This document shows, piece by piece, positions 8,211-15,464 of a stretch of 42,071 bases of DNA. The stretch is taken from the NCBI GenBank assembly GCA_023402505.1, contig JAEYGD010000373.1, positions 1-42,071 of the forward strand. Direction: 5' to 3'. How positions within the stretch are numbered: the stretch's first letter is position 1; each line of letters opens with the position of its first letter. The notes below the pieces were generated by a model. It was not told the DNA's origin, ran no database searches, and worked only from the letters and a program-made list of their open reading frames with translations. This DNA comes from Actinomycetes bacterium (lineage in GTDB: Bacteria > Actinomycetota > Actinomycetes > Mycobacteriales > Micromonosporaceae). Both the position numbers and the translations under genes were made by a program.

Positions 8211-9377
8211 GTGCGCCGCACCACGGTCACCCCCCGCCCGGGCTGGGACGCCACGATCCGGGCGCAGGGCCTCGTGTACGTGGACACCGAGCTGCCCGAC
8301 GGCGGGGTCATGTCGTACTGGGACGAGACCGCGGCGTACGCGTTCGACCTGGCCGAGGTGCTCCGCCTGGAGGAGGCGACGGAGGAGCTGCACCGGATGT
8401 CCGTGGCGGCCGCCGAGCACGTGGTGGCCAGCGGCCGGTACGCGGAGTTCGGCATTCCCGGGTGGGCGGCCGAGGCGGTCGCCCGGTCGCTGCGCGAGTC
8501 GCCGCCGACCCTCTACGGCCGGTTCGACCTCTGGTACGACGGCAGCTGGCCGCCGAAGCTGCTGGAGTACAACGCCGACACACCGACCGCGTTGGTCGAG
8601 GCGAGCATCGTGCAGTGGTACTGGCTGGAGGACACCCGGCCGGAGCTGGACCAGTGGAACAGCCTGCACGAGCGCCTGGTGACGGCCTGGGCGAAGATCG
8701 GCGCCGGCCTGCACGACCGGCGGGTGCACGTGGTCTGGTCGGACGAGGAGGAATCCGGCGAGGACCACATGACCGCCGGCTACCTGGCCGAGACCGCCCG
8801 GCAGGCCGGCCTGGACGTGGAGCTGCTGCCCGTCCAGCGGATCGGCTGGGACGGCCGCCGGTTCGTCGACGCCGCCGACCGGCCGGTCACCACCTGCTTC
8901 AAGCTGTATCCCTGGGAGTGGATGGTCGCCGAGCCGTACGGGCGGCCGGCGCTGGACCCGGGCACCCCGACCACCTGGATCGAGCCGGCGTGGAAGCTGC
9001 TGCTGTCCAACAAGGCGTTGCTGGCGGTGCTCTGGGAGCTGTACCCGGGGCACGAGCTGCTGCTGCCGGCGTACCTGGACTCGCCGCGCGGCATGCCCGA
9101 GTACGTGGCCAAGCCGCTGCTGGGCCGGGAGGGCGGGTCGGTGCGGATCGTGGCCGGCGGCACCGAGATCGTCAACCCGGGGATCTACGGCGACGAGGGC
9201 TGGTGCTACCAGGAGTTCCGGGCGCTGCCCGAGTTCGCCGGCAACCGGATGGTGCTCGGCAGTTGGGTGGTCGACGGCGAGTCGGCCGGCGCGGGCGTCC
9301 GGGAGAGCGCGAGTCTGATCACCGACGGTTACGCCCGGTTCCTGCCGCACTACATCGACGCGGCGCGCACCCCGTGA
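8211..9377 (+). CDS. Glutathionylspermidine synthase family ATP-grasp ligase (YgiC/YjfC-like)
   Basis: 388 residues starting at GTG 8211, one base after the lipoprotein stop. It matches the C-terminal amidase-less synthetase fold: LYGRFDLWYDGSWPPKLLEYNADTPTALVEA near 100-130, LYPWEWM, NKALLAVLWELYPGHELLLPAY, YVAKPLLGREGGSV (ATP-grasp lysine and glycine-rich loop) and YQEFRALPEF towards the end. The family forms an amide bond between a peptide carboxylate and an amine with ATP. Actinomycetes make mycothiol rather than glutathione, so the true substrate is probably not glutathionylspermidine. The E. coli homologues YgiC and YjfC also lack a known role, to my knowledge. Confidence 0.88.
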   Translation: MRRTTVTPRPGWDATIRAQGLVYVDTELPDGGVMSYWDETAAYAFDLAEVLRLEEATEELHRMSVAAAEHVVASGRYAEFGIPGWAAEAVARSLRESPPTLYGRFDLWYDGSWPPKLLEYNADTPTALVEASIVQWYWLEDTRPELDQWNSLHERLVTAWAKIGAGLHDRRVHVVWSDEEESGEDHMTAGYLAETARQAGLDVELLPVQRIGWDGRRFVDAADRPVTTCFKLYPWEWMVAEPYGRPALDPGTPTTWIEPAWKLLLSNKALLAVLWELYPGHELLLPAYLDSPRGMPEYVAKPLLGREGGSVRIVAGGTEIVNPGIYGDEGWCYQEFRALPEFAGNRMVLGSWVVDGESAGAGVRESASLITDGYARFLPHYIDAARTP

Positions 9378-9383
9378 GTCGTC

Positions 9384-9389
9384 TACCGT
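9384..9389 (+). promoter_or_regulatory. -10 box TACCGT of leaderless CGNR gene
   Basis: TACCGT followed by seven bases and then GTG 9397. The spacing puts the transcription start at or next to the start codon. Confidence 0.55.
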
Positions 9390-9396
9390 TGGTGGG

Positions 9397-9984
9397 GTGA
9401 ACTTCGACGCGTACGCCCGGACCGGTGTTGATCTTGTCAACGCCCGTCTGGACGACCTCGACGCCCTCCGGTCCCTCTTCCCCGACGACAACGCGTGGAT
9501 GCGCGACGAGGTGTCGGACCGGGACCTCGCGATCTTCCGGCGCGCGCAGAAGCGCCTGCGCGACGTCTTCGAGTACGGCACCTCCGGGCGGGACACCAAG
9601 GCGGTCGCCGAGCTGAACGCGCTGCTGGAGGCGTACCCGGTGCAGCCCCGCATCTCCGGGCACGACTCCAGCGACTGGCACATGCACGTAACCAGTCGGG
9701 GCGCCTCGGTGAGCGCGGAGTACCTGGCCGGTGCCGTCTGGGGCCTGTCGGTGTGGCTGTGCGAGTACGGCAGCGCCCGGTTCGGGGTGTGCGCCGACGA
9801 GCGCTGCGGCAACGTCTACCTGGACACCTCGTCGAACTGCTGCCGGCGGTTCTGCTCCGAGCGGTGCGCCACCCGGTCGCACGTGGCCGCCCACCGCGCC
9901 CGGAAACGGGCCGCGATCGGCGAGCAGGTCCCGGTGGCGGCGCAGTCCACCGCACCGGTCGAGCGCCTGACGCCGGTCAGCTGA
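9397..9984 (+). CDS. CGNR zinc-finger (ABATE domain) transcriptional regulator
   Basis: 195 residues. The N-terminal three quarters is the helical ABATE domain (RTGVDLVNARLDDLDALRSL at the start). The C-terminus carries the CGNR zinc finger: CADERCGNVYLDTSSNCCRR followed by FCSERCATRSHVAAHRARKR, with four zinc cysteines and a basic DNA-binding end. The family is thought to be stress- or ligand-responsive regulators; no target is known here. The GTG start stands seven bases after a TACCGT box, so the transcript is probably leaderless and the gene independently expressed 19 bp behind the ligase gene. Confidence 0.88.
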   Translation: MNFDAYARTGVDLVNARLDDLDALRSLFPDDNAWMRDEVSDRDLAIFRRAQKRLRDVFEYGTSGRDTKAVAELNALLEAYPVQPRISGHDSSDWHMHVTSRGASVSAEYLAGAVWGLSVWLCEYGSARFGVCADERCGNVYLDTSSNCCRRFCSERCATRSHVAAHRARKRAAIGEQVPVAAQSTAPVERLTPVS

Positions 9985-9985
9985 C

Positions 9986-10003
9986 CCGGGCCGCCCGGCC
10001 CGG
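9986..10003. terminator. Hairpin between convergent CGNR and sugar isomerase genes
   Basis: CCGGGCC-GCCC-GGCCCGG, a 7-bp perfect GC stem with a four-base loop, two bases after the CGNR stop. No U-run, as usual in high-GC actinobacteria. It could serve both strands. Confidence 0.45.
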
Positions 10004-10063
10004 CCGGCGACCGGGCGGGTCAGGCGGCGCCGGCCGTGCGGTCAGGCAGCCGGCGGCCGTGCG

Positions 10064-10870
10064 TCAGACGTCGACCGGGGACGGCGTGCCCAGGTGCTGG
10101 CGGGCGAACTCCAGCGCGGCCCGCAGGTCCGCCTCGCGGTCCGCCCGGCTCTTCGCGCCCCGGGTCGACACCTCCACCGCCACCGAGCCGGTGAAGCCGC
10201 GACCGGCCAGCGACCGCAGCAGCTCGGCGCACGGCTGGTTGCCCCGCCCCGGGACGAGGTGCTCGTCCCGGCCCTCGCCGGTGCCGTCGCCGAGGTGGAC
10301 GTGGGCCAGGCCGGCGCCCATCCGGTCGGCCATCGCCAGGGCGTCGGTGTGTGAGGCCGCGCAGTGCGAGAGGTCGAGGGTGTAGGAGGGGTAACCGGTG
10401 TCGGTCGGGTCCCAACCCGGGACGTACGGGACGAACTGCCGGCCGGCCATCCGCACCGGGTACATGTTCTCCACCGGGAAGAGCACCCCGTTGAACTGCT
10501 CGGCGACGTCGTGCAGCCCTTCGGCGAAGTTGCGTGCGTAGTCCCGCTGCCACGTGAACGGCGGGTGCACCACCACGGTCGGCGCACCGAGGGTCTCGGC
10601 CAGCTCACCGGAGCGGCGCAGCCGCTCCCACGGGTCGGCGCTCCACACCCGCTGGGTGACCAGCAGGCAGGGGGCGTGGACGGAGAGCACCGGCACGCCG
10701 TAGTGCTTGGCGAGCCCGGCGAGGGCACCGGCGTCCTGGCTGACGGCGTCGGTCCACACCATGACCTCGACGCCGTCGTAGCCGAGCGCCGCGGCGAGCT
10801 GGAACGCGGCCGCGGTCCGTTCGGGGAAGACCGAGGAGGTGGACAGGAGCACCGGGACGCGGGAAGTCAC
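10064..10870 (-). CDS. Sugar phosphate isomerase/epimerase (AP-endonuclease-2 TIM barrel)
   Basis: 268 residues with the xylose-isomerase-like TIM-barrel pattern: VPVLLSTSSVFPERTAAAFQ at the N-terminus, GYDGVEVMVW, TVVVHPPFTW, LFPVENMYPV (metal-ligand Glu), LDLSHCAAS, LAHVHLGDGTGEGRDEHLVPGRG and a final EVSTRG. These are the metal-binding Glu/His/Asp strands of the family. The substrate is unknown. GTG 10870 is preferred because the barrel starts just after it and a TACTCT -10 box ends six bases upstream; the longer ORF would cross that promoter. It is the counterpart by position of M. tuberculosis Rv0498. It converges with the CGNR gene across a small terminator hairpin. Confidence 0.85.
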   Translation of the reverse strand: MTSRVPVLLSTSSVFPERTAAAFQLAAALGYDGVEVMVWTDAVSQDAGALAGLAKHYGVPVLSVHAPCLLVTQRVWSADPWERLRRSGELAETLGAPTVVVHPPFTWQRDYARNFAEGLHDVAEQFNGVLFPVENMYPVRMAGRQFVPYVPGWDPTDTGYPSYTLDLSHCAASHTDALAMADRMGAGLAHVHLGDGTGEGRDEHLVPGRGNQPCAELLRSLAGRGFTGSVAVEVSTRGAKSRADREADLRAALEFARQHLGTPSPVDV

Positions 10871-10876
10871 CTCCCG

Positions 10877-10882
10877 AGAGTA
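10877..10882 (-). promoter_or_regulatory. -10 box TACTCT before sugar isomerase
   Basis: On the minus strand TACTCT is followed by CGGGAG and GTG 10870. The six-base spacer would give a leaderless mRNA; CGGGAG also resembles a ribosome site, so a very short leader is possible too. Confidence 0.5.
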
Positions 10883-10945
10883 GCGGGCGTCGATGGGGAT
10901 CTTCAGGACGAGCCTCCGCAAACCGCACCCCGAGCCGTGCGTACG

Positions 10946-11890
10946 TCACATCGGCGCGAGCTGGTCGAGCCGGCGCAGGATAACCCCCTCACGCAGCGCC
11001 CACGGGCAGACGTCCAGCGTGTCGATGTCGAGGCGGCGCAGCACGGCGTCGGCGACGACCGCACCGGCCACCAGTTGGTGTGCTCGACCGACGCTGACCC
11101 CGTCCAGTTCGGCGAGCTGCGCCGGAGGGATGTGCCGGATGAAGCCGAGCACCTGCCGCAGCCCGGAGCGGGTGAGCCGGCGGCGGGCCCACAGGCCCGC
11201 GCCCGAGGGGGCGGCGCCGGCGAGGCGGGCCAGCGTACGGAACGTCTTCGAGGTGGCCACCGGCCGATCCCAGCCCGCCTCGACCAGGTCCCCGGACACC
11301 GCGTCGAGCTGGCCCTCCACGTACTCCCGCAGCTCGTCCACCAGCTCCGCCGGCGGTGCGGTGGTGCTGTCCGGGGTGATCCGGAGGCGGTCGCGGGTGA
11401 GCCGGCCGGCGCCGAGGGGCAGGGAGAAGGCCGCGTCCGGGTTCTCGTCGATGCCCGCCGCGATCTCCAGGGAGCCGCCGCCGATGTCGAGCACCAGCAG
11501 CCGACCGGCCGACCAGCCGAACCAGCGGCGCACCGCGAGGAAGGTCAGCCGGGCCTCGTCGGCACCGGAGAGGACCTCCAGGCGTACGCCGGTCTCGTCC
11601 CGGACCCGCGCGAGCACCTCGGTCGAGTTCGCCGCGTCCCGGACCGCCGACGTGGCGAAGGCCAGCAGGTCGTCGGTCTCCAGGCCGGTCGCGGCCTCCC
11701 TGGCCAACCCGACCGCCTTCACCAGGGCGTCCGCGCCGGCGTCGGTGAGGGCGCCGTCGGGGCCGATCTGCTCGGCCAGCCGCAGGACCGCCTTCTCCGA
11801 GTGCGCCGGCCACGGGTGGGCGCCGCGGTGGGCGTCGACCACCAGCAGGTGCACCGTGTTGGACCCGACGTCGAGGACACCCAGTCGCAT
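10946..11890 (-). CDS. Exopolyphosphatase / pppGpp phosphohydrolase (Ppx/GppA family)
   Basis: 314 residues of the ASKHA phosphatase fold. Motifs: phosphate 1 LGVLDVGSNTVHLLVVDAH (4-22), the second loop LLAFATSAVRDAANS, phosphate 2 LLVLDIGGGSLEIA, and a C-terminal helix end TLDVCPWALREGVILRRLD. The length fits the short actinobacterial type (M. tuberculosis Rv0496, Ppx1) without the long C-terminal domain of E. coli Ppx. It degrades polyphosphate, or converts pppGpp to ppGpp. Proximity to PhoU and SenX3/RegX3 fits a phosphate-economy neighbourhood. The ATG lies seven bases after a TACTGT box, so it is probably leaderless. Confidence 0.9.
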   Translation of the reverse strand: MRLGVLDVGSNTVHLLVVDAHRGAHPWPAHSEKAVLRLAEQIGPDGALTDAGADALVKAVGLAREAATGLETDDLLAFATSAVRDAANSTEVLARVRDETGVRLEVLSGADEARLTFLAVRRWFGWSAGRLLVLDIGGGSLEIAAGIDENPDAAFSLPLGAGRLTRDRLRITPDSTTAPPAELVDELREYVEGQLDAVSGDLVEAGWDRPVATSKTFRTLARLAGAAPSGAGLWARRRLTRSGLRQVLGFIRHIPPAQLAELDGVSVGRAHQLVAGAVVADAVLRRLDIDTLDVCPWALREGVILRRLDQLAPM

Positions 11891-11897
11891 GGTGGAA

Positions 11898-11903
11898 ACA
11901 GTA
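11898..11903 (-). promoter_or_regulatory. -10 box TACTGT of leaderless ppx/gppA
   Basis: TACTGT, seven bases (TTCCACC), then ATG 11890 on the minus strand. No Shine-Dalgarno is present. It faces the divergent TAGGCT at 11952. Confidence 0.6.
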
Positions 11904-11951
11904 GGGGAATCCGGTTCGGCCGGCTCGCCGGCCTGACGACCGCACCGCGCG

Positions 11952-11957
11952 TAGGCT
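11952..11957 (+). promoter_or_regulatory. -10 box TAGGCT of leaderless cysteine-rich gene
   Basis: TAGGCT, seven bases (GGTCCGG), then GTG 11965. No ribosome site. The 74-bp gap to ppx therefore holds two back-to-back promoters. Confidence 0.6.
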
Positions 11958-11964
11958 GGTCCGG

Positions 11965-12774
11965 GTGACAGGGCAGATCGAACTCCACGTGCTGGTGGAC
12001 GACCCGGACGACCCGCGCAGCCGGGAGGTCCCGCTGGACTTCCCCCGGGAGTGGATCGAGTTCGTGGACCCGGCCGACGAGAAGCACGTCGTACGGGCGG
12101 ACCTGACCTGGCTGCTGTCCCGGTGGACGTGCGTCTTCGGCCGGGGCTGCCACGGCATCATCGCCGGCCGGGCGTCCGACGGCTGCTGCTCCCACGGCGC
12201 CTTCTTCACCGACTCGGACGACGAGAAGCGGGTCCGGGCGGCGGTGAAGCGGCTGACGCCGGAGACCTGGCAGCACCACCGGCGAGGCTTCAAGAACTGG
12301 ACGGAGAACGACACTGTCGACGGCAAGACGCCCGCCCGGCGGACGGCCACGCAGGGCGGGGACGGCCCCTGCGTCTTCCTCAACGACGCGGACTTCCCCG
12401 CCGGGGGCGGCTGCGCCCTGCACGCCCAGGCGCTGCGCGACGGCGTGCACCCGCTCGAGTACAAGCCCGACGTCTGCTGGCAGCTGCCGATCCGCCGCGA
12501 CCAGGACTGGGTGAAGCGGTCGGACAACACGAAGGTGCTGGTGTCCACGCTCGCGGAGTTCGACCGCCGGGGCTGGGGCGCCGGCGGGCACGACCTGGAC
12601 TGGTGGTGCACCTCGTCGACCGACGCGCACGTCGGCACCGAGCCGATGTACGTCTCGTACGGCCCGGAGCTGACCGCCCTGATCGGCGCCCCCGCGTACG
12701 CGAAACTCGCCGAGCTGTGCGCCGCGCGGACCCGGCAGGGACTGGTCGCGCCCCACCCCGCCGACCCGGCCTGA
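11965..12774 (+). CDS. Conserved cysteine-rich protein (Rv0495c position; possible metal-cluster protein)
   Basis: 269 residues of unknown function. Cysteines come in a CxxxxC pair followed by a CC pair (WTCVFGRGCHG, SDGCCSHGAFF) and later single cysteines (GPCVFLND, GGCALHAQAL, DVCWQLP, WWCTSS). This spacing resembles the YkgJ/DUF3109-type Fe/Zn-chelating cysteine cluster, so a metal- or redox-linked role is likely. It is divergent from ppx, as Rv0495c is from Rv0496 in M. tuberculosis. The GTG start lies seven bases after TAGGCT and is probably leaderless. Its last codons run into the 40-bp repeat array that fills the gap downstream. Confidence 0.8.
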   Translation: MTGQIELHVLVDDPDDPRSREVPLDFPREWIEFVDPADEKHVVRADLTWLLSRWTCVFGRGCHGIIAGRASDGCCSHGAFFTDSDDEKRVRAAVKRLTPETWQHHRRGFKNWTENDTVDGKTPARRTATQGGDGPCVFLNDADFPAGGGCALHAQALRDGVHPLEYKPDVCWQLPIRRDQDWVKRSDNTKVLVSTLAEFDRRGWGAGGHDLDWWCTSSTDAHVGTEPMYVSYGPELTALIGAPAYAKLAELCAARTRQGLVAPHPADPA

Positions 12775-12780
12775 CCACCC

Positions 12781-12880
12781 GCCGGCCCGGCCTGGCCCAC
12801 CCGCTCAGCCTGACCCAGCCGCCGGCCCGGCCTGGCCCACCCGCTCAGCCCGACCCAGCCGCCGGCCCGGCCTGGTCCAA
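12781..12880. repeat. 40-bp tandem repeat, two full copies plus a partial third
   Basis: Unit starts GCCGGCCCGGCCTGGCCCAC and ends CCCGCTCAGCCTGACCCAGCC-like. Copies at 12781-12820 and 12821-12860 differ at one base (CTGACC/CCGACC); a third is about half preserved from 12861. The stop region of the upstream gene (CCCGGCCTGACCACCC) resembles the unit start, so the array seems to begin at the gene's last codons. No coding role. Confidence 0.85.
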
Positions 12881-12920
12881 CCGCCGACGATCCCGCGCCG
12901 GATCCCGCCGTGCCGCACCG

Positions 12921-12974
12921 GCCACTGACGAACCCTGACGGCCACTGACGGCCACTGACGGCCACTGACGGCCA
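12921..12974. repeat. 10-bp tandem repeat GCCACTGACG
   Basis: GCCACTGACG at 12921, a degenerate AACCCTGACG at 12931, then exact copies at 12941, 12951 and 12961 and a partial GCCAC. Simple direct repeat in the convergent gap; variable copy number is likely. Confidence 0.85.
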
Positions 12975-13007
12975 CCGCGCTCGCCACCCCGACCCACGCC
13001 TTCAGCG

Positions 13008-13132
13008 CCTTTGCTCTGCATACCTATACGCACCGGTCACCGAGCGCGAGCGGCAAGGCCGACGGCTGCCACGGGCTGAGCGGCAAAGCCACTGCTCAGC
13101 GGGCTGGTGCGTATAGGGCAGCAGAGCAAAGG
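13008..13132. repeat. 125-bp MITE-like unit with 27-bp terminal inverted repeats
   Basis: Left arm 13008-13034 (CCTTTGCTCTGC, four unmatched bases, CTATACGCACC) and right arm 13106-13132 are inverted copies, identical at 23 or more of 27 positions. The 71-bp interior holds GCTGAGC (13075) and GCTCAGC (13094) as an inner stem, and GAGCGGCAAGGCC/GAGCGGCAAAGCC direct repeats. It carries no ORF of note. Could be a small mobile element, a REP-type repeat, or a very large bidirectional terminator between the cysteine-rich gene and regX3. Confidence 0.7.
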
Positions 13133-13397
13133 GCGGGAACCGGGTCTGGCGGTGCCGAAGGGCGGACACGAAGCGTGACCGCCAGCCTCGCAGGACGACC
13201 GCACACGTCCGGTGACGGAGGCCAGAGGGGCTGACCGGCCACCTGCCCCGCGACGGGGCGGGACGGAGCGGGGCGGAGCGGGGTGGGGCGGGCCCCAGAC
13301 GGATGGCCGGAGGTGCCGCGCGAACAGCCGGCGAAGCAGCGGGCCAGCCCGCACGGCATCCTGCTGGACGGCGACGCGGGCGGGGCGGGCAGTCAGG

Positions 13398-14081
13398 TCA
13401 CGGCTCGAACTTGTAACCGAGGCCGCGGACCGTGACGATGTGGCGCGGAGCGGACGGCTCCGGCTCGACCTTGGAGCGCAGGCGCTTGACGTGCACGTCG
13501 AGGGTCTTCGTGTCGCCCACGTAGTCCGCGCCCCAGACCCGGTCGATCAACTGGCCGCGGGTCAGCACCCGGCCGGCGTTGCGCAGCAGCAGCTCCAGCA
13601 GCTCGAACTCCTTGAGCGGCAACTGCACGGGGGCCCCGTCGACGGTCACCACGTGCCGCTCGATGTCCATCCGGACCGGGCCCGCGGCCAGCGTCGGCCC
13701 CCCCGACTCGGCGACCTCGGCGCTCTGCCGGCGCAGCACCGCCCGGATGCGGGCGACCAACTCGCGCGGCGAGTACGGCTTGGTCACGTAGTCGTCCGCG
13801 CCGATCTCCAGCCCCACCACCTTGTCGATCTCGCTGTCCCGCGCGGTGACCATGATGATCGGCACGTGCGAGCGCTGCCGGAGCTGCCGGCACACCTCGG
13901 TACCCGACATCTCGGGCAGCATCAGGTCGAGCAGCACGATGTCCGCGCCGGTCCGGTCGAACTCGGTGAGGGCGTCCGGGCCGGTCGCGGCCACCGAGAC
14001 CTCGAAGCCCTCCTTGCGGAGCATGTACGACAGGGCGTCGGAGAACGACTCCTCGTCCTCGACCACCAGAACGCGGCTCAA
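13398..14081 (-). CDS. regX3: Two-component response regulator RegX3/PhoP-like (OmpR family)
   Basis: 227 residues. Receiver domain with acidic pocket E8/D9/E10, phospho-acceptor D52 (IVLLDLMLPEMSG), T79 (MVTA) and K101 (TKPYSP). The C-terminal winged helix (about 130-227) contains LPLKEFELLELLLRNAGRVL and ends VRGLGYKFEP. The start codon is TTG 14081, with GGAAAGGAC five to thirteen bases before it. It follows the sensor kinase gene by 22 bp. It is the phosphate-starvation regulator (RegX3 in mycobacteria, PhoP in Streptomyces), activated by SenX3/PhoR and restrained by PhoU. It should bind the GTTCACC repeats at 15421-15464. Confidence 0.92.
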   Translation of the reverse strand: MSRVLVVEDEESFSDALSYMLRKEGFEVSVAATGPDALTEFDRTGADIVLLDLMLPEMSGTEVCRQLRQRSHVPIIMVTARDSEIDKVVGLEIGADDYVTKPYSPRELVARIRAVLRRQSAEVAESGGPTLAAGPVRMDIERHVVTVDGAPVQLPLKEFELLELLLRNAGRVLTRGQLIDRVWGADYVGDTKTLDVHVKRLRSKVEPEPSAPRHIVTVRGLGYKFEP

Positions 14082-14103
14082 CGATTGTCCTTTCCTTGCT
14101 GTG

Positions 14104-15348
14104 TCAGACCTGCCGAAGCCCGGCCGGACCGGCCTCGATCCCAGCCGAGGGCGGTATCACCAGGAGGTCGTCGGGTGGGCTGGCGGGCAACCGGAGGGTG
14201 AACGTCGACCCACCACCAAGAGTGCTCTCCACCTCGACCCGCCCGCCATGGTTGCTGGCGATGTGCTTGACGATGGCGAGCCCGAGGCCCGTGCCGCCGG
14301 TCGATCGGGAGCGGGCCTGGTCGGCCCGGTAGAACCGTTCGAAGATCCGGTCCACGTCGCCGGGGGCGATGCCGATGCCCTGGTCGGCGACGGCGATCGT
14401 GACATGCTCGTCGTCGGCGAGCGCGGTGATCCGGACCTCGGTGTCCTCGCCCGAGTAGTTGATGGCGTTCTCGACCAGGTTCGACACGGCGGTGGTGAGC
14501 TGGGCGTCACTGCCGTACACGGTCAGCCCGCGCTCGCCCTCGACCACCACCTCGACCCGCCGCGCGCTGGCGCTGGTCCGCGTACGGTCCAGCACCTCGG
14601 CGACCAGCCCGTCCACGGCCACGGGCTCCGGCGCGGGCTGCGGCTCCGCGCCCTGCAACCGGGTCAGCTCCAGCAGCTCCTGCACCAACCGGCCCAGCCG
14701 GGTCGACTCGTGCTGGATGCGCTCCGCGAACCGGCGGGCGGCGACCAGGTCCGCGGACAGGTCCGGCTGCGCCGCCCCGGCCGGCTCGGTGGCGTCCAGC
14801 AGGGCCTCGGCGAGCAGTTGCAGCGCCCCGATCGGGGTCTTCAGCTCGTGGCTGACGTTGGCCACGAAGTCGCGCCGGACCCGGGCCAGCCGGTGGGACT
14901 CGGTGACGTCGGCCGCCTCCACGGCGACGAACCCGCCGCCCAGGCCGATCGCCCGCAGGTGCACGCCGAGCGGGTTGTCGGCGGCGCCGTCACGGCCCCG
15001 CGGCAGGTCCAGCTCGATCTCGCGCCGCACCCCGGTACGCCGGACCTGCCCGGCGAGCGTGCGGATCAACGGGTGGGCGGCGACCGAGCCGGGCGTGGCA
15101 CCCGTGCGGAGCAGCCCCATCGCGCGGGACGCCGGGTTGACCAGGACGGGTACGTCGTCGACGTCGAGCACCACGACCCCGACCCGGAGGGAGTCGATCG
15201 TGCGGCGCCCCAGGCCGGGCACCGGGTCCTCGCCGGCCGTCGAGGTGGAGCGGTCCCGGGTGGTCGCGACGATCCGGGGCAGCAGCAGTCCCGCCGCCAG
15301 ACCGGCCACCAGACCGACTGCCGCCGCGACCGCCACCGCCCACTCCAC
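14104..15348 (-). CDS. senX3: Phosphate-sensing histidine kinase SenX3/PhoR-like
   Basis: 414 residues. One clear membrane segment at the N-terminus (about 3-24, possibly a hairpin), a PAS-like domain (about 50-150, SLRVGVVVLDVDDVPVLVNP), HisKA with phospho-acceptor His167 in FVANVSHELKTP, and HATPase boxes N (NLVENAINYS), G1 (DQGIGIAP), F (FERFYR) and G2 (GGTGLGLAIVKHI). GTG 15348 is six bases after TACGAT, which suggests a leaderless transcript that also carries regX3. It is divergent from phoU, with PHO-box-like repeats between. The membrane part is short, so the signal is probably passed by the Pst/PhoU complex rather than a periplasmic sensor. Confidence 0.92.
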   Translation of the reverse strand: MEWAVAVAAAVGLVAGLAAGLLLPRIVATTRDRSTSTAGEDPVPGLGRRTIDSLRVGVVVLDVDDVPVLVNPASRAMGLLRTGATPGSVAAHPLIRTLAGQVRRTGVRREIELDLPRGRDGAADNPLGVHLRAIGLGGGFVAVEAADVTESHRLARVRRDFVANVSHELKTPIGALQLLAEALLDATEPAGAAQPDLSADLVAARRFAERIQHESTRLGRLVQELLELTRLQGAEPQPAPEPVAVDGLVAEVLDRTRTSASARRVEVVVEGERGLTVYGSDAQLTTAVSNLVENAINYSGEDTEVRITALADDEHVTIAVADQGIGIAPGDVDRIFERFYRADQARSRSTGGTGLGLAIVKHIASNHGGRVEVESTLGGGSTFTLRLPASPPDDLLVIPPSAGIEAGPAGLRQV

Positions 15349-15354
15349 GCGGCG

Positions 15355-15360
15355 ATCGTA
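15355..15360 (-). promoter_or_regulatory. -10 box TACGAT of leaderless senX3
   Basis: TACGAT, six bases (CGCCGC), then GTG 15348 on the minus strand. The PHO-box-like repeats begin about 60 bp upstream, a fitting place for an activator. Confidence 0.55.
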
Positions 15361-15420
15361 TGGTCATCGTCGACCTACCGGCCGCCCAGAACGGGACGAA
15401 ACCCGCTCGCTTCGGAGAAT

Positions 15421-15464
15421 GTTCACCATCGCGTCCGGTCCCGTTCACCCGGGTTCACCTGCCG
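15421..15464. promoter_or_regulatory. PHO-box-like GTTCACC repeats between senX3 and phoU
   Basis: GTTCACC occurs at 15421, 15443 (exactly 22 bp, two 11-bp units later) and 15453. Streptomyces PHO boxes are 11-bp direct repeats with GTTCACC as core, and mycobacterial RegX3 sites share the same core. The cluster should bind RegX3/PhoP and control both divergent transcripts. The middle unit (15432-15442) is degenerate. Confidence 0.7.

Larger units (their letters stand above)
12775..13397. other. 623-bp convergent intergenic region rich in repeats
   Basis: Lies between the stops of the cysteine-rich gene and regX3. From left to right it holds the 40-bp repeats, the 10-bp repeats, the 125-bp inverted-repeat unit and a G-rich tract at 13255-13292 that fits a G-quadruplex (G-runs with loops of 1, 7 and 6). 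Short ORFs here lack any family likeness or ribosome site, and I treat them as non-coding. Confidence 0.7.

Noticed and set aside
12921..12974. CRISPR-like repeat array
   Set aside because: The units are 10 bp with no spacers, so it is a minisatellite; no cas genes are near.
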